This document shows positions 1 through 8,643 of a stretch of 64,000 nt of DNA, piece after piece. The notes under the pieces are model-generated. The model was not told where the DNA came from. It did not search any database and was given only the letters and a program-made list of their open reading frames with translations. This stretch comes from Anaerococcus murdochii. Lineage in GTDB: Bacteria > Bacillota > Clostridia > Tissierellales > Peptoniphilaceae. The DNA is taken from contig NZ_JAIPME010000002.1 in the NCBI RefSeq assembly GCF_019957155.1, positions 930,001 to 994,000 on the forward strand, read 5' to 3'. Each line of letters starts with the position of its first letter. The stretch's first letter is position 1. A program made the translations under genes and the position numbers.

Positions 1-2
1 TT

Positions 3-653
3 TCAGAGATACCCGATATACAAACAGTTGATAAATCCGTGGGTGTGGAAATTGTTAGAGCTGACTTTGATGAACTAATAATAAGTTTTAAAACGATTGG
101 TAAAGATATTATTAATGCAATGAAGATGAATAAAGATAAGCCTTTAATAAATGATGAAATAGAAGGAATACTTTTTTATCAACGTGCGGATAAACAAGGG
201 AATTTTGTTAGTCTTCAAGATGCAGAGAATTGTCACTATCTATATGAAGTTAAAACGAATAAGGGAAGATCAATTAAGGAAATAATAGATTATGATGACC
301 TCAGAGAAATATCAAAAAATAATCAAATCTGGGAAGTAGAAAATAATACTTTTGATAGTTTAGATGATAATTATAAAGTTATGATTGGTCGACCTGTAGT
401 CAAATGGGTAGAAAATTGGTATATGCTTTTTGTTGAAAGAATAGATAGTAAAATAGAAAAATTTGATACGTATGACAAATTTAAGGAAATTAATTTGGCG
501 ATAATATCAGTTCATAATTATGATGACGATTTTCAACAGGTGGCTTTTAATTTAAAAAATCATTACAGAGATAAATATATGCCTTTCGATAATATTTATC
601 TGATATGCGGTAATTTAGATAAAACTATAGTATTAAATTTCAATGAGAAATAG
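3..653 (+). CDS. Hypothetical protein, 5' end outside window
   Basis: The frame is open to the first base of the window, so the GTG at 39 is probably internal and the true start lies upstream. The visible part is about 217 residues, acidic and soluble, with no signal peptide or membrane segment. I recognise no family. The end of the gene is 50 bases before the ApeA-like gene in the same direction. That places it in the defence island, possibly as a partner of the ApeA-like protein, but no motif supports a function. Confidence 0.7.
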   Translation, partial: SEIPDIQTVDKSVGVEIVRADFDELIISFKTIGKDIINAMKMNKDKPLINDEIEGILFYQRADKQGNFVSLQDAENCHYLYEVKTNKGRSIKEIIDYDDLREISKNNQIWEVENNTFDSLDDNYKVMIGRPVVKWVENWYMLFVERIDSKIEKFDTYDKFKEINLAIISVHNYDDDFQQVAFNLKNHYRDKYMPFDNIYLICGNLDKTIVLNFNEK

Positions 654-702
654 AAATGGTTTCATATAAGTTTATTATTATTGAATACTTAAGGAGATAT
701 TT

Positions 703-2217
703 TTGGCAAATTTAAGAGAATTTAGATTAGATAATATAATTGAATATAAAGGGCTATGGTCTTTATCAGCAGTTGGTGTATATACCAAGAATCGGATTGA
801 AACAGCAGTTAGAGGAACGCTTAAAATAAACAATGGAAAAATAAGACTGGAGATAAATGGTAAGTTAAAATCTTATAATATTAAAAATACTTACAATAGT
901 TTTGATATTTTTGGATATTTAAGTAATGGCCTATATGTTAAATTAGAAAAATGTTACATAATAAGTATAAATTTTCCATCACCCGGCTACCCTACAGAGA
1001 GCTATATGGCTACAAGGGGATTTATATTAATTAAAAATGATGATAATATAATTTCCAAAACTTTACAAGCTACACAGGTTAGGATTTCACTTAATTATTT
1101 GGAAGATTGGTATGATATAAATTTACCTACAATAAATAATGTTGGTGACGATGGCTCATACTCTATAGATTATAATAACGATTTTTTTGATAATAATAAT
1201 TATGAAATATTAGATGGAAATTATTATGTTAAGTTAGTTAGAAATATAACTCAAAATTATAATATTCATAAAGGAGTTATTACAGAAGTTGACTCTTATT
1301 TAAAGATAAATTCAAAAGGATACGAGCCTAAGCCTATCGATAATCTTCTAGATTTAGCGTTCTGGTTAAAAGAGTTTATTAATTTTATTACGCAAACTTT
1401 TGGCAATCTAACAGAATGTACCTATCTACTTGAAGACAATGTTAATAGGATCTGGATTGAGAAGATTAAAAAAGATGAATATATTTATCATAGACCTTAC
1501 TATGAGGGTAAATTGATTTTTAATCAACTTAGTTTTAATAATGATGAACTTAATTTTTATTCGCTTAGATTAAGTAATGTATATAAGGATTTTGGATTAC
1601 TTATAAATGAATGGTTTAAAAATAAAGACAATCTAGATTATATAATATCTCTATATAATCAAAATCAATTACCTAATTTAGATATAAATACGAAATTAGT
1701 CAACCAAATTAAAATGCTCGAAGCATATTATGATAATTATAAGGTAAATAAAAGAGAAAAGATCACTGATAAAGAAAATAAACTAAATAAAACAAAGACT
1801 AAACTAAAAGAATATTTGAATTTATTTGATGTAGAAGAAGGAATAAAAGAAGATATAATTAAAAATATCAATTACTCTTCAAAAAATAAGAAAATGAATT
1901 TACGTGAAAAATTAAACGTGATTTTAGAAAGCTTGCCAGAAAACTTTAAGATTATTTTTTATGATATTGATCCAGAATGGGATAGGGATGATAAGTTTAT
2001 AGATAAATTTGCTGTAAAATTAAAAGATACTAGAAATTACTATACACACGGAGCAAACCCTGATAAAAATAAAAATAGATATAAATCTACAAAAGAGATA
2101 ATAATAGCAAACCAAGTTCTTGATTATATAATTTATTTTTTAGTATTAAAAGTCCTAGGATTAGATGATAAGAAAATTTTAAATTATCCATTTATAAAAT
2201 ATAAGATTATGGAATAG
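703..2217 (+). CDS. ApeA-like HEPN-domain anti-phage protein
   Basis: 504 residues from a TTG start, fixed by AAGGAG at 691-696. The N-terminal part has the pattern of the ApeA N-terminal domain: KGLW near residue 17, then a conserved beta-rich stretch with RGTL and LEINGKL. The C-terminal part is helical and carries RNYYTH at 444-449, an Rx4H motif typical of HEPN ribonucleases. ApeA proteins are known abortive-infection factors thought to cleave RNA when phage infection is sensed. Family membership is judged from pattern only; the trigger and target are unknown. The very AT-rich codon use differs from the restriction genes that follow and suggests recent acquisition. Confidence 0.72.
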   Translation: MANLREFRLDNIIEYKGLWSLSAVGVYTKNRIETAVRGTLKINNGKIRLEINGKLKSYNIKNTYNSFDIFGYLSNGLYVKLEKCYIISINFPSPGYPTESYMATRGFILIKNDDNIISKTLQATQVRISLNYLEDWYDINLPTINNVGDDGSYSIDYNNDFFDNNNYEILDGNYYVKLVRNITQNYNIHKGVITEVDSYLKINSKGYEPKPIDNLLDLAFWLKEFINFITQTFGNLTECTYLLEDNVNRIWIEKIKKDEYIYHRPYYEGKLIFNQLSFNNDELNFYSLRLSNVYKDFGLLINEWFKNKDNLDYIISLYNQNQLPNLDINTKLVNQIKMLEAYYDNYKVNKREKITDKENKLNKTKTKLKEYLNLFDVEEGIKEDIIKNINYSSKNKKMNLREKLNVILESLPENFKIIFYDIDPEWDRDDKFIDKFAVKLKDTRNYYTHGANPDKNKNRYKSTKEIIIANQVLDYIIYFLVLKVLGLDDKKILNYPFIKYKIME

Positions 2218-2314
2218 ATAATTAATTAAAATCATCAAATTTCAAAATTATAATTTGTATATAAATTAAGACTTATTTAAAATTGAAAAAAAATCACGTA
2301 AGTCATAAAGTGAT

Positions 2315-2359
2315 GTAGAGAAATTAGATGAATTTGTATTATTCATCTAATTCTTCTAC
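2315..2359. terminator. Long intergenic hairpin between convergent genes
   Basis: An inverted repeat of about 19 bases per arm (2315-2333 and 2341-2359) with a short loop sits between the ends of the ApeA-like gene and the minus-strand gene. The core ATTAGATGAAT pairs with ATTCATCTAAT. There is no clear T-run, so it is either a bidirectional terminator of weak form or a plain palindrome. Confidence 0.5.
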
Positions 2360-2375
2360 GTTCATACTCTTTGAT

Positions 2376-3245
2376 TTAGAAGTAATTAATAAAATACATA
2401 TTATTTATTTTTGTTTTTTCGATTTGCTTTTTTAATTCCTTAAATTCTTTATTAATTTTCGCTTGTTCATCGATAATAATCACGGTTAAAACTGTATTGT
2501 AGGTGTTATCATACCATTTTTCTCTTTGCGACTCTTCAATATATTGATTATTATTTTTATGCCTGATATGTAAGGTATTAAACATTTCAAACATTTGATC
2601 AACAAGTACAATTTTATTATTCTTTTGCATATATAAATCATCTTCTTTCAAAGAATCTGTGATCTCAACCTTTTTATCTTCCATGTATTTGGCAATAGAG
2701 ATTAATATTCTTTCCTTATCGTCTACTGTAGTGGAAAAGTGTTTGTATTCTAAGATTTTAATAGCAATATCCTTATCAGTGCACGCCACTATTTCAGCAG
2801 CTTGGATAGATTTCTTATCTTGAGGGACTATTATAAAATCGTAATCGTCATCTTTTTGTACAATTTGATGATGAATCCTATCAACCATTTCTTTTATATG
2901 TTTTTTTAAATAATCCATGTTCTTCTCAATTTCATATATCCGTGCTCCTGGTATAGTTCTACTAATACCACGGATTGATTGTTGATAAGTGCATATGACG
3001 TACAATAACATTTCACAGATTAGAATAAGAGATTCTTCATCATTAGAACTTTGAGCCTTTATATAATCAATTAAACTTTTTAATGATGTGAACGGACCCA
3101 CTTTTAGGAATTTGATAAAATTTGCATCAATTAATCTTCCTATACTATGGAAGGAACGATCTTCTTGATTTATCAATCTGATAATACAATCAATCTCTTG
3201 CTTTGCGCTAAAATTACCACTATCTATTAAATCTCTAAAATGCAT
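2376..3245 (-). CDS. Hypothetical protein in defence island
   Basis: 289 residues, soluble, with helical segments and a charged C-terminus (many Lys/Glu from residue 255 on). I recognise no family. Residues near 235 read TLHIRHKNN, which loosely resembles Arg-His motifs of RNase-like abortive infection proteins, but this alone is weak. It stands alone on the minus strand between the ApeA-like gene and the type III restriction system, and its AT-rich composition matches the former. A defence role is inferred from position only. Confidence 0.65.
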   Translation of the reverse strand: MHFRDLIDSGNFSAKQEIDCIIRLINQEDRSFHSIGRLIDANFIKFLKVGPFTSLKSLIDYIKAQSSNDEESLILICEMLLYVICTYQQSIRGISRTIPGARIYEIEKNMDYLKKHIKEMVDRIHHQIVQKDDDYDFIIVPQDKKSIQAAEIVACTDKDIAIKILEYKHFSTTVDDKERILISIAKYMEDKKVEITDSLKEDDLYMQKNNKIVLVDQMFEMFNTLHIRHKNNNQYIEESQREKWYDNTYNTVLTVIIIDEQAKINKEFKELKKQIEKTKINNMYFINYF

Positions 3246-3555
3246 AAATTTATTTCTTTCTATAACAAATCTTCTTAATTCCTATTATAACAAAAACATC
3301 GATTATAACCTAATTATCAATCAATGAATGATAATAAAATTAAATAACTAACAGAGAAAGCAACAATAAGAAATTTTTATAAATATCAAGACAAATGAAT
3401 GCTAGAAAACTCATGACCTTATATGTTATAATAAGCTTAGATATGCATTGTAAAGACTGACGAATATACATAATAAGGAATAAGTTTACAATATATAAAT
3501 ATTACTTATGATATTTTAAACTTGTTTGTCCGAAGAATTAATAGGGAGAATCATA
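3246..3555. other. Intergenic region with mod promoter
   Basis: 310 bases between the divergent minus-strand gene and mod. The only clear signal is an extended -10 (TG-N-TATAAT, hexamer at 3427-3432) facing mod; no good -35 is seen. It would give a leader of about 115 bases before the mod start. No RNA gene or repeat was recognised. Confidence 0.5.
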
Positions 3556-5439
3556 ATGACAATTAAAAAACTAGACCTAGGGGGCATGGACCTACTTGGG
3601 GCGGACTTAGATAAATTTGCAGGGCTCTTTCCAGACCTTGTCACAGAGGAAAGAGATGAGACAGGAAGGCTTAAAAAATCCATAGATTTTGAAAAATTCA
3701 AGGCGAGATTTTCTGCTGATATTATTAGTGAGGGTAAGGAACGCTATGAATTTACCTGGCCAGGCAAGAGGGCAGCCATGGCAGAAGCCAACTCTCCAAT
3801 AAATAAAACCTTAAGGCCAGTAGTAGAAGAATCCAAAAATTGGGATACGACAGAGAACCTCTACATAGAAGGCGATAACCTCGAAGTCCTAAAACTCCTC
3901 CAAGAATCCTACCTGGGAAAGATTAAGATGATTTATATCGATCCGCCATACAATACAGGAAGTGACTTTGTCTACAACGACGATTTTAAGGAAAATCTCG
4001 ACCAATACAATGAGGATAATGCCGACTATGACGAAGAAGGCGGCAAATTAATAAAAAACATCGAATCCAACGGCCGCTTTCATTCTGATTGGTGTTCAAT
4101 GATTTATCCTAGGCTAAAACTTGCAAGAAACCTCCTAACAGATGATGGGGTTATATTTATATCCATAGATGATAATGAGCAAGAAAACCTTAAGAAGATA
4201 TGTGATGAGGTGTTTGGGGAAGGCAATTTCATAGCTCAAGTAATATGGGAAAGAGCCTTTGCTCCAGTAAATTTAAAGAAACATTTTTCTGAAAGCCATG
4301 ATTATATATTGGTTTATACAAGAAATTTAGAACAAACAGTTTCAAATGGTTTAAAGAGAACTGGAGAAGCTGATGATAGGTATAGAAATCCAGATAATGA
4401 CCCAAGAGGGCCTTGGCAATCTGGAGATTTTTCAGTAGGACCTGCTGTAGAGGCGAATATTTATGAAATCATATCTCCTTCTGGTAGAGTAAATCTTCCT
4501 CCGAATGGAAGGTCTTGGAGAGTTTCCGAAGAAAAATTTAAACAAATGGTGAAAAATAACGAAGTGTGGTTTGGTAGTGATGGCAATGGTGTTCCTAGAC
4601 AGAAGAGATTTTTATCAAATGTAAAGAAAGGAATCACGCCTATGACCATATGGAAATATCAGGATGTAGGACATTCTCAAGATGCAACCAAGAAACTAAA
4701 AGCTTTATTTGATAATCATATGTATTTTGAATATCCAAAATCAGTAGATTTAATTAAAAGATGTATTCAACTATATTCTCAAGAAGATTCCCTAAATCTA
4801 GACTTCTTTTCAGGCTCAGCCACCACCGCCCACGCAGTTATGGACCTAAATGCAGAAGATGGGGGACATCGTAAATATATTATGGTAAATCTTCCAGAAG
4901 AAACCGACGAAAATTCTGAGGCCTACAAGGCGGGTTATAAAAATATCTGCGAGATAGGCAAGGAAAGGATTAGGCGTGCTGGGGAGAAAATCCTTGCTGA
5001 TAACAAAGACAAGGAAGGAATTGAAAATCTTGACACAGGCTTTAGGGTCTTTAGGGTTGACTCTACCAACATGAACGATGTGGCAATTGAGCCAAATCTA
5101 TTGGAACAAAACTTCCTAGATGAGTACGAATCAAATATCAAGGCTGACAGGACCGACCTAGACCTACTTTTTGCCTGCTTATTAGCCTGGGGACTTCCAC
5201 TTGATAGAAAACATGAATCAGAAGATTACCATGGTTTTACAATCCATTCCTACAATGACGGCGACCTCATAGCCTGCTTTGATGATAATATATCAGAAGA
5301 AGCTATCAAATATATGGCAAAAAAAGAGCCTTTGAGGGTAGTCTTCAGAGATTCTTGCTTTAAGTCTAGTCAGGATAAAATAAATGTGGAAGAGATTTTC
5401 AAAATCTTTTCACCAGAGACAGAAATAAGGGTTTTGTAA
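3556..5439 (+). CDS. mod: Type III restriction-modification DNA methyltransferase (Mod)
   Basis: The Mod subunit transfers a methyl group from S-adenosylmethionine to adenine in a short asymmetric site and also recognises the site for the whole type III complex. Visible motifs are DPPYNTGSDF starting at residue 129 (catalytic motif IV) and DFFSGSATTAHA at 416-427 (SAM-binding motif I), in the beta-type order. Length 627 is usual for the family. The frame opens earlier at a TTG (3526), but GGGAG at 3544-3548 supports the ATG at 3556. Residues between about 230 and 400 should form the target recognition domain. One base separates it from res, so the two are co-expressed. Confidence 0.93.
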   Translation: MTIKKLDLGGMDLLGADLDKFAGLFPDLVTEERDETGRLKKSIDFEKFKARFSADIISEGKERYEFTWPGKRAAMAEANSPINKTLRPVVEESKNWDTTENLYIEGDNLEVLKLLQESYLGKIKMIYIDPPYNTGSDFVYNDDFKENLDQYNEDNADYDEEGGKLIKNIESNGRFHSDWCSMIYPRLKLARNLLTDDGVIFISIDDNEQENLKKICDEVFGEGNFIAQVIWERAFAPVNLKKHFSESHDYILVYTRNLEQTVSNGLKRTGEADDRYRNPDNDPRGPWQSGDFSVGPAVEANIYEIISPSGRVNLPPNGRSWRVSEEKFKQMVKNNEVWFGSDGNGVPRQKRFLSNVKKGITPMTIWKYQDVGHSQDATKKLKALFDNHMYFEYPKSVDLIKRCIQLYSQEDSLNLDFFSGSATTAHAVMDLNAEDGGHRKYIMVNLPEETDENSEAYKAGYKNICEIGKERIRRAGEKILADNKDKEGIENLDTGFRVFRVDSTNMNDVAIEPNLLEQNFLDEYESNIKADRTDLDLLFACLLAWGLPLDRKHESEDYHGFTIHSYNDGDLIACFDDNISEEAIKYMAKKEPLRVVFRDSCFKSSQDKINVEEIFKIFSPETEIRVL

Positions 5440-5440
5440 G

Positions 5441-8400
5441 ATGAAACTGAAATTTAAACAACAAAAATTCCAATCTGATGCAGCCCAGGCTGTGGTGGAT
5501 GTCTTTAATGGCCAGGGAAAAAAACAAAACAAGTATATCATGGATATTGACCTACATGAAAAGCAGATGACTATGGGTGAAGATATAGATTTTATGGGAG
5601 TTGCTAACCAAAAAATAAATCCTATCTTATCAGCTGATAAAATCTTAGATCAGATAAGAAGAATCCAGATAGACAATTCTATAAGACCTTCTGATAAGCT
5701 AGAGGGGGATGGGCTTAATTTGTCAATCGAGATGGAAACAGGAGTCGGCAAGACCTACACCTATATCAAAACTATGTACGAACTCTACGAAAAGTACGGC
5801 TGGGCCAAGTATATTATCGTCGTCCCTTCTGTGGCTATTAGAGAAGGTGTTTATAAAACTTTTGAAGTGACAGAAGACCACTTTGCCAGCCTCTACGGTC
5901 ATAGGATTAGGTATTTTATTTATGATTCGTCAAAGCTTTCTGATATATCAAACTTTGCCTCAGATCCAAATATAAATGTAATTATTATGAATTACCAGGC
6001 CTTTAACTCTTCGTACAAGGGAAATGCTTCAGAGTCTGCAAGGAAGATTTTTAGGGAACTAGATGAATTTAATTCGAGAAAACCAATCGATGTTATAAGT
6101 CAAACCAATCCTATTTTAATCCTTGATGAACCTCAGTCCTTGGAGGGTAAGGCAACCAAGGAAAGGCTTAAGGAATTTAAGGCCTTGTTCACTTTGAGAT
6201 ATTCTGCCACCCACAAGTATCCATACAATATGGTCTACAAGCTGGATGCTGTAGATGCCTATAATGAGAAACTTGTAAAGAGAATCCAGGTTAAGGGTAT
6301 TAGCCAGACTTCTCTGACAGGGACTAGTGGCTATATATATTTTGATGGCTTAAATATTTCAAAATCTGCCCCTACTGCCAACTTAGAGATAGAAATCAAG
6401 TACAAGGGCGGTGTCAAAAGGAAAATGGTAAGGGTTGAAGAAGGTGACAATCTCTATATCAAATCAAATGAGCTCGAGGCTTATTTGGAAGGTTTAACCG
6501 TATCCCAGATAGATGGTAGGGATAATTCTATAGAATTTACAAACGGAAGCAGACTCTATGCCGGAGATGTGGTTGGCCAGGTGGACGAAGATGTCATCCG
6601 CCGCATCCAAATCAGAGAGACTATAAAAAGCCACCTTGAAAAGGAAAGAGACCTCTATAACATGGGAATTAAGGTCCTAAGCCTCTTTTTTATCGATGAA
6701 GTTGCAAATTATAGGGTTTATGACGATGACAACCAGGCCCAAAATGGTATATATGCAGATATTTTTGAGGAAGAATACGACCATGTATTTTCTAGCTTCC
6801 AATTAAAATATGGAGGAGAAGCCTATGTGAATTACCTTGAAAATTTCAAGGCTGAGACCACCCACAAGGGATATTTCTCTGTTGACAAGAAAGGCAGGCT
6901 AAAAAATACCAAGGGCGATTCCAATGATGACGTTTCTACCTATGATTTGATTATGAAAAACAAGGAACTCTTGTTAGACAGGGACCCTAAGAAAAGTCAA
7001 GTGAGATTTATATTTTCCCACTCTGCCCTTAAAGAAGGTTGGGATAATCCAAACGTCTTCCAAATATGTACCCTCAAGCAATCTGGCTCTGATATGAGAA
7101 AAAGACAAGAAGTTGGCCGTGGTTTGAGGCTTTGTGTGGATGATACTGGCGAGAGGATGGATGAAAATGCCCTCGGTGATAGTGTCCAGGAAGTAAATAG
7201 CCTAACTGTTGTGGCTAGCGAATCCTACGAAAATTTTGCCAAGGCCCTTCAAAATGAATATTACGAAGATTCTTCTGGCAGGGCTAGGAAGGTCAATCCT
7301 GATTTGTTTGAAGGCAGGATTCTTAATAGCTCAGATGGGGAAGAAAAGGAAATCGACAAAGACCTTGCTCTTAAGATTTATGACAAGTTAAGAGACCTTA
7401 GATACATCGATGACCAAAAATTAACTGAGAAATTTTATGATGATAAGAAAGCCGATTCCATAGACTTGGGAGATGATTTAAGAGATTATCAAGATTCGCT
7501 GATTGGCCTATTAGATAGGATTTATAATAGGGATATAGATATAATTGACGCAAGATCAAGAAATGTCTATGCAAAGCTCCGTGAAGACAAACTAAAATCT
7601 CAAGAATTCCAAAAACTTTGGGATAATATCAACCAGAAAACCTATTATGTGGTTGATTTTGAAAGCGATGAGCTCGTTGAGAATTGTATAGCCAAGATAA
7701 ATGCAGTCCTTAATATCCAAACCATAAAATACGAGGTGAAGACTGGCTATATAGAGCAAATGTCTATTGATAAGAAAGATTTTAGCAAAAATATTAAGGA
7801 AGTAAACGAAGATAGGACCGAAGTATACGGAATTACAAACTCTACTAAGTATGACCTAGTAGGGAAAATTGCCAAGGACACCCAGCTGACTAGGAAGGAT
7901 GTTGTAAAGATTTTAAAGGGAATAAGTGAAGATAAGTTCCTAAATTACAAGAAAAATCCTGAAGAATTTATAAGCAAGGTAAGCCAGATAATAAACGATG
8001 AAAAAGCAGTAAAGATTATCCAACACATCACCTATGATCTTTTGGAAGATAAGTACGAAAATGAGATATTCACCGAAGCCAATCTCAAGGGCCAGCTCGG
8101 CAAGAGTGCTATTTCTTCAGAGAAAGGAATTTTTGACTTTACTATCTATGATTCTGATATAGAAAGAGATTTTTCAAAGAAACTAGATAGTAGGGGAGAG
8201 GTGGCAGTTTATGTGAAACTCCCATCAAGCTTCTATATTTCAACACCTGTTGGCAAGTACAATCCCGACTGGGCCATTGCTTTTAAGGAAGAAGACATAA
8301 AACATATTTACTTTGTAGCAGAAACTAAGGGGAGTAACAATACTCTCCAGCTAAGAAATATTGAAACCGCAAAGATTAGCTGCGCTAAGAAGCATTTTGA

Positions 8401-8476
8401 AAAAATCAGCGGAGATAAGGTAAGGTATGGAGTTGTAAGTTCTTTTGAGGAACTTTTGGATATAGTAAGTAAATAA
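5441..8476 (+). CDS. res: Type III restriction enzyme Res subunit (helicase/endonuclease)
   Basis: 1011 residues. An SF2 helicase core begins with METGVGKTYTYIKT (Walker A, about residues 97-110), followed by LDEPQS near 228 (DEAD-box position) and QEVGRGLRL near 555 (motif VI). The C-terminal nuclease domain shows NPDW near 941 and ETKG near 960, the PD...ExK pattern. Res hydrolyses ATP to travel along DNA and cuts when two unmethylated sites face each other; it works only with Mod, which lies directly upstream. The frame is intact, so the system looks functional. Confidence 0.93.
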   Translation: MKLKFKQQKFQSDAAQAVVDVFNGQGKKQNKYIMDIDLHEKQMTMGEDIDFMGVANQKINPILSADKILDQIRRIQIDNSIRPSDKLEGDGLNLSIEMETGVGKTYTYIKTMYELYEKYGWAKYIIVVPSVAIREGVYKTFEVTEDHFASLYGHRIRYFIYDSSKLSDISNFASDPNINVIIMNYQAFNSSYKGNASESARKIFRELDEFNSRKPIDVISQTNPILILDEPQSLEGKATKERLKEFKALFTLRYSATHKYPYNMVYKLDAVDAYNEKLVKRIQVKGISQTSLTGTSGYIYFDGLNISKSAPTANLEIEIKYKGGVKRKMVRVEEGDNLYIKSNELEAYLEGLTVSQIDGRDNSIEFTNGSRLYAGDVVGQVDEDVIRRIQIRETIKSHLEKERDLYNMGIKVLSLFFIDEVANYRVYDDDNQAQNGIYADIFEEEYDHVFSSFQLKYGGEAYVNYLENFKAETTHKGYFSVDKKGRLKNTKGDSNDDVSTYDLIMKNKELLLDRDPKKSQVRFIFSHSALKEGWDNPNVFQICTLKQSGSDMRKRQEVGRGLRLCVDDTGERMDENALGDSVQEVNSLTVVASESYENFAKALQNEYYEDSSGRARKVNPDLFEGRILNSSDGEEKEIDKDLALKIYDKLRDLRYIDDQKLTEKFYDDKKADSIDLGDDLRDYQDSLIGLLDRIYNRDIDIIDARSRNVYAKLREDKLKSQEFQKLWDNINQKTYYVVDFESDELVENCIAKINAVLNIQTIKYEVKTGYIEQMSIDKKDFSKNIKEVNEDRTEVYGITNSTKYDLVGKIAKDTQLTRKDVVKILKGISEDKFLNYKKNPEEFISKVSQIINDEKAVKIIQHITYDLLEDKYENEIFTEANLKGQLGKSAISSEKGIFDFTIYDSDIERDFSKKLDSRGEVAVYVKLPSSFYISTPVGKYNPDWAIAFKEEDIKHIYFVAETKGSNNTLQLRNIETAKISCAKKHFEKISGDKVRYGVVSSFEELLDIVSK

Positions 8477-8484
8477 TTATTATC

Positions 8485-8514
8485 AACCCTAGCATTTAAA
8501 GTGCTGGGGTTTTC
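8485..8514 (+). terminator. Rho-independent terminator after res
   Basis: Stem CCCTAGCA (8487-8494) with TGCTGGGG (8502-8509), one G-T pair, followed by TTTT. It closes the mod-res operon. Confidence 0.8.
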
Positions 8515-8557
8515 TATACCATATTTAATTTAAATAGGCAAAACCAATCAATACCTG

Positions 8558-8586
8558 TAGACAAGTTCTGCTTTATTCGATAGAAT
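8558..8586 (+). promoter_or_regulatory. Promoter of the large lipoprotein gene
   Basis: TAGACA (8558-8563), a 17-base spacer and TAGAAT (8581-8586) form a sigma-A type promoter. GAGGAAGGA just before 8644 is the ribosome binding site. Confidence 0.55.
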
Positions 8587-8643
8587 ATAAGTAAGATAAT
8601 TTCTTATTTTAAATTACTAAAATATTTTGAGGAAGGATTAGTT

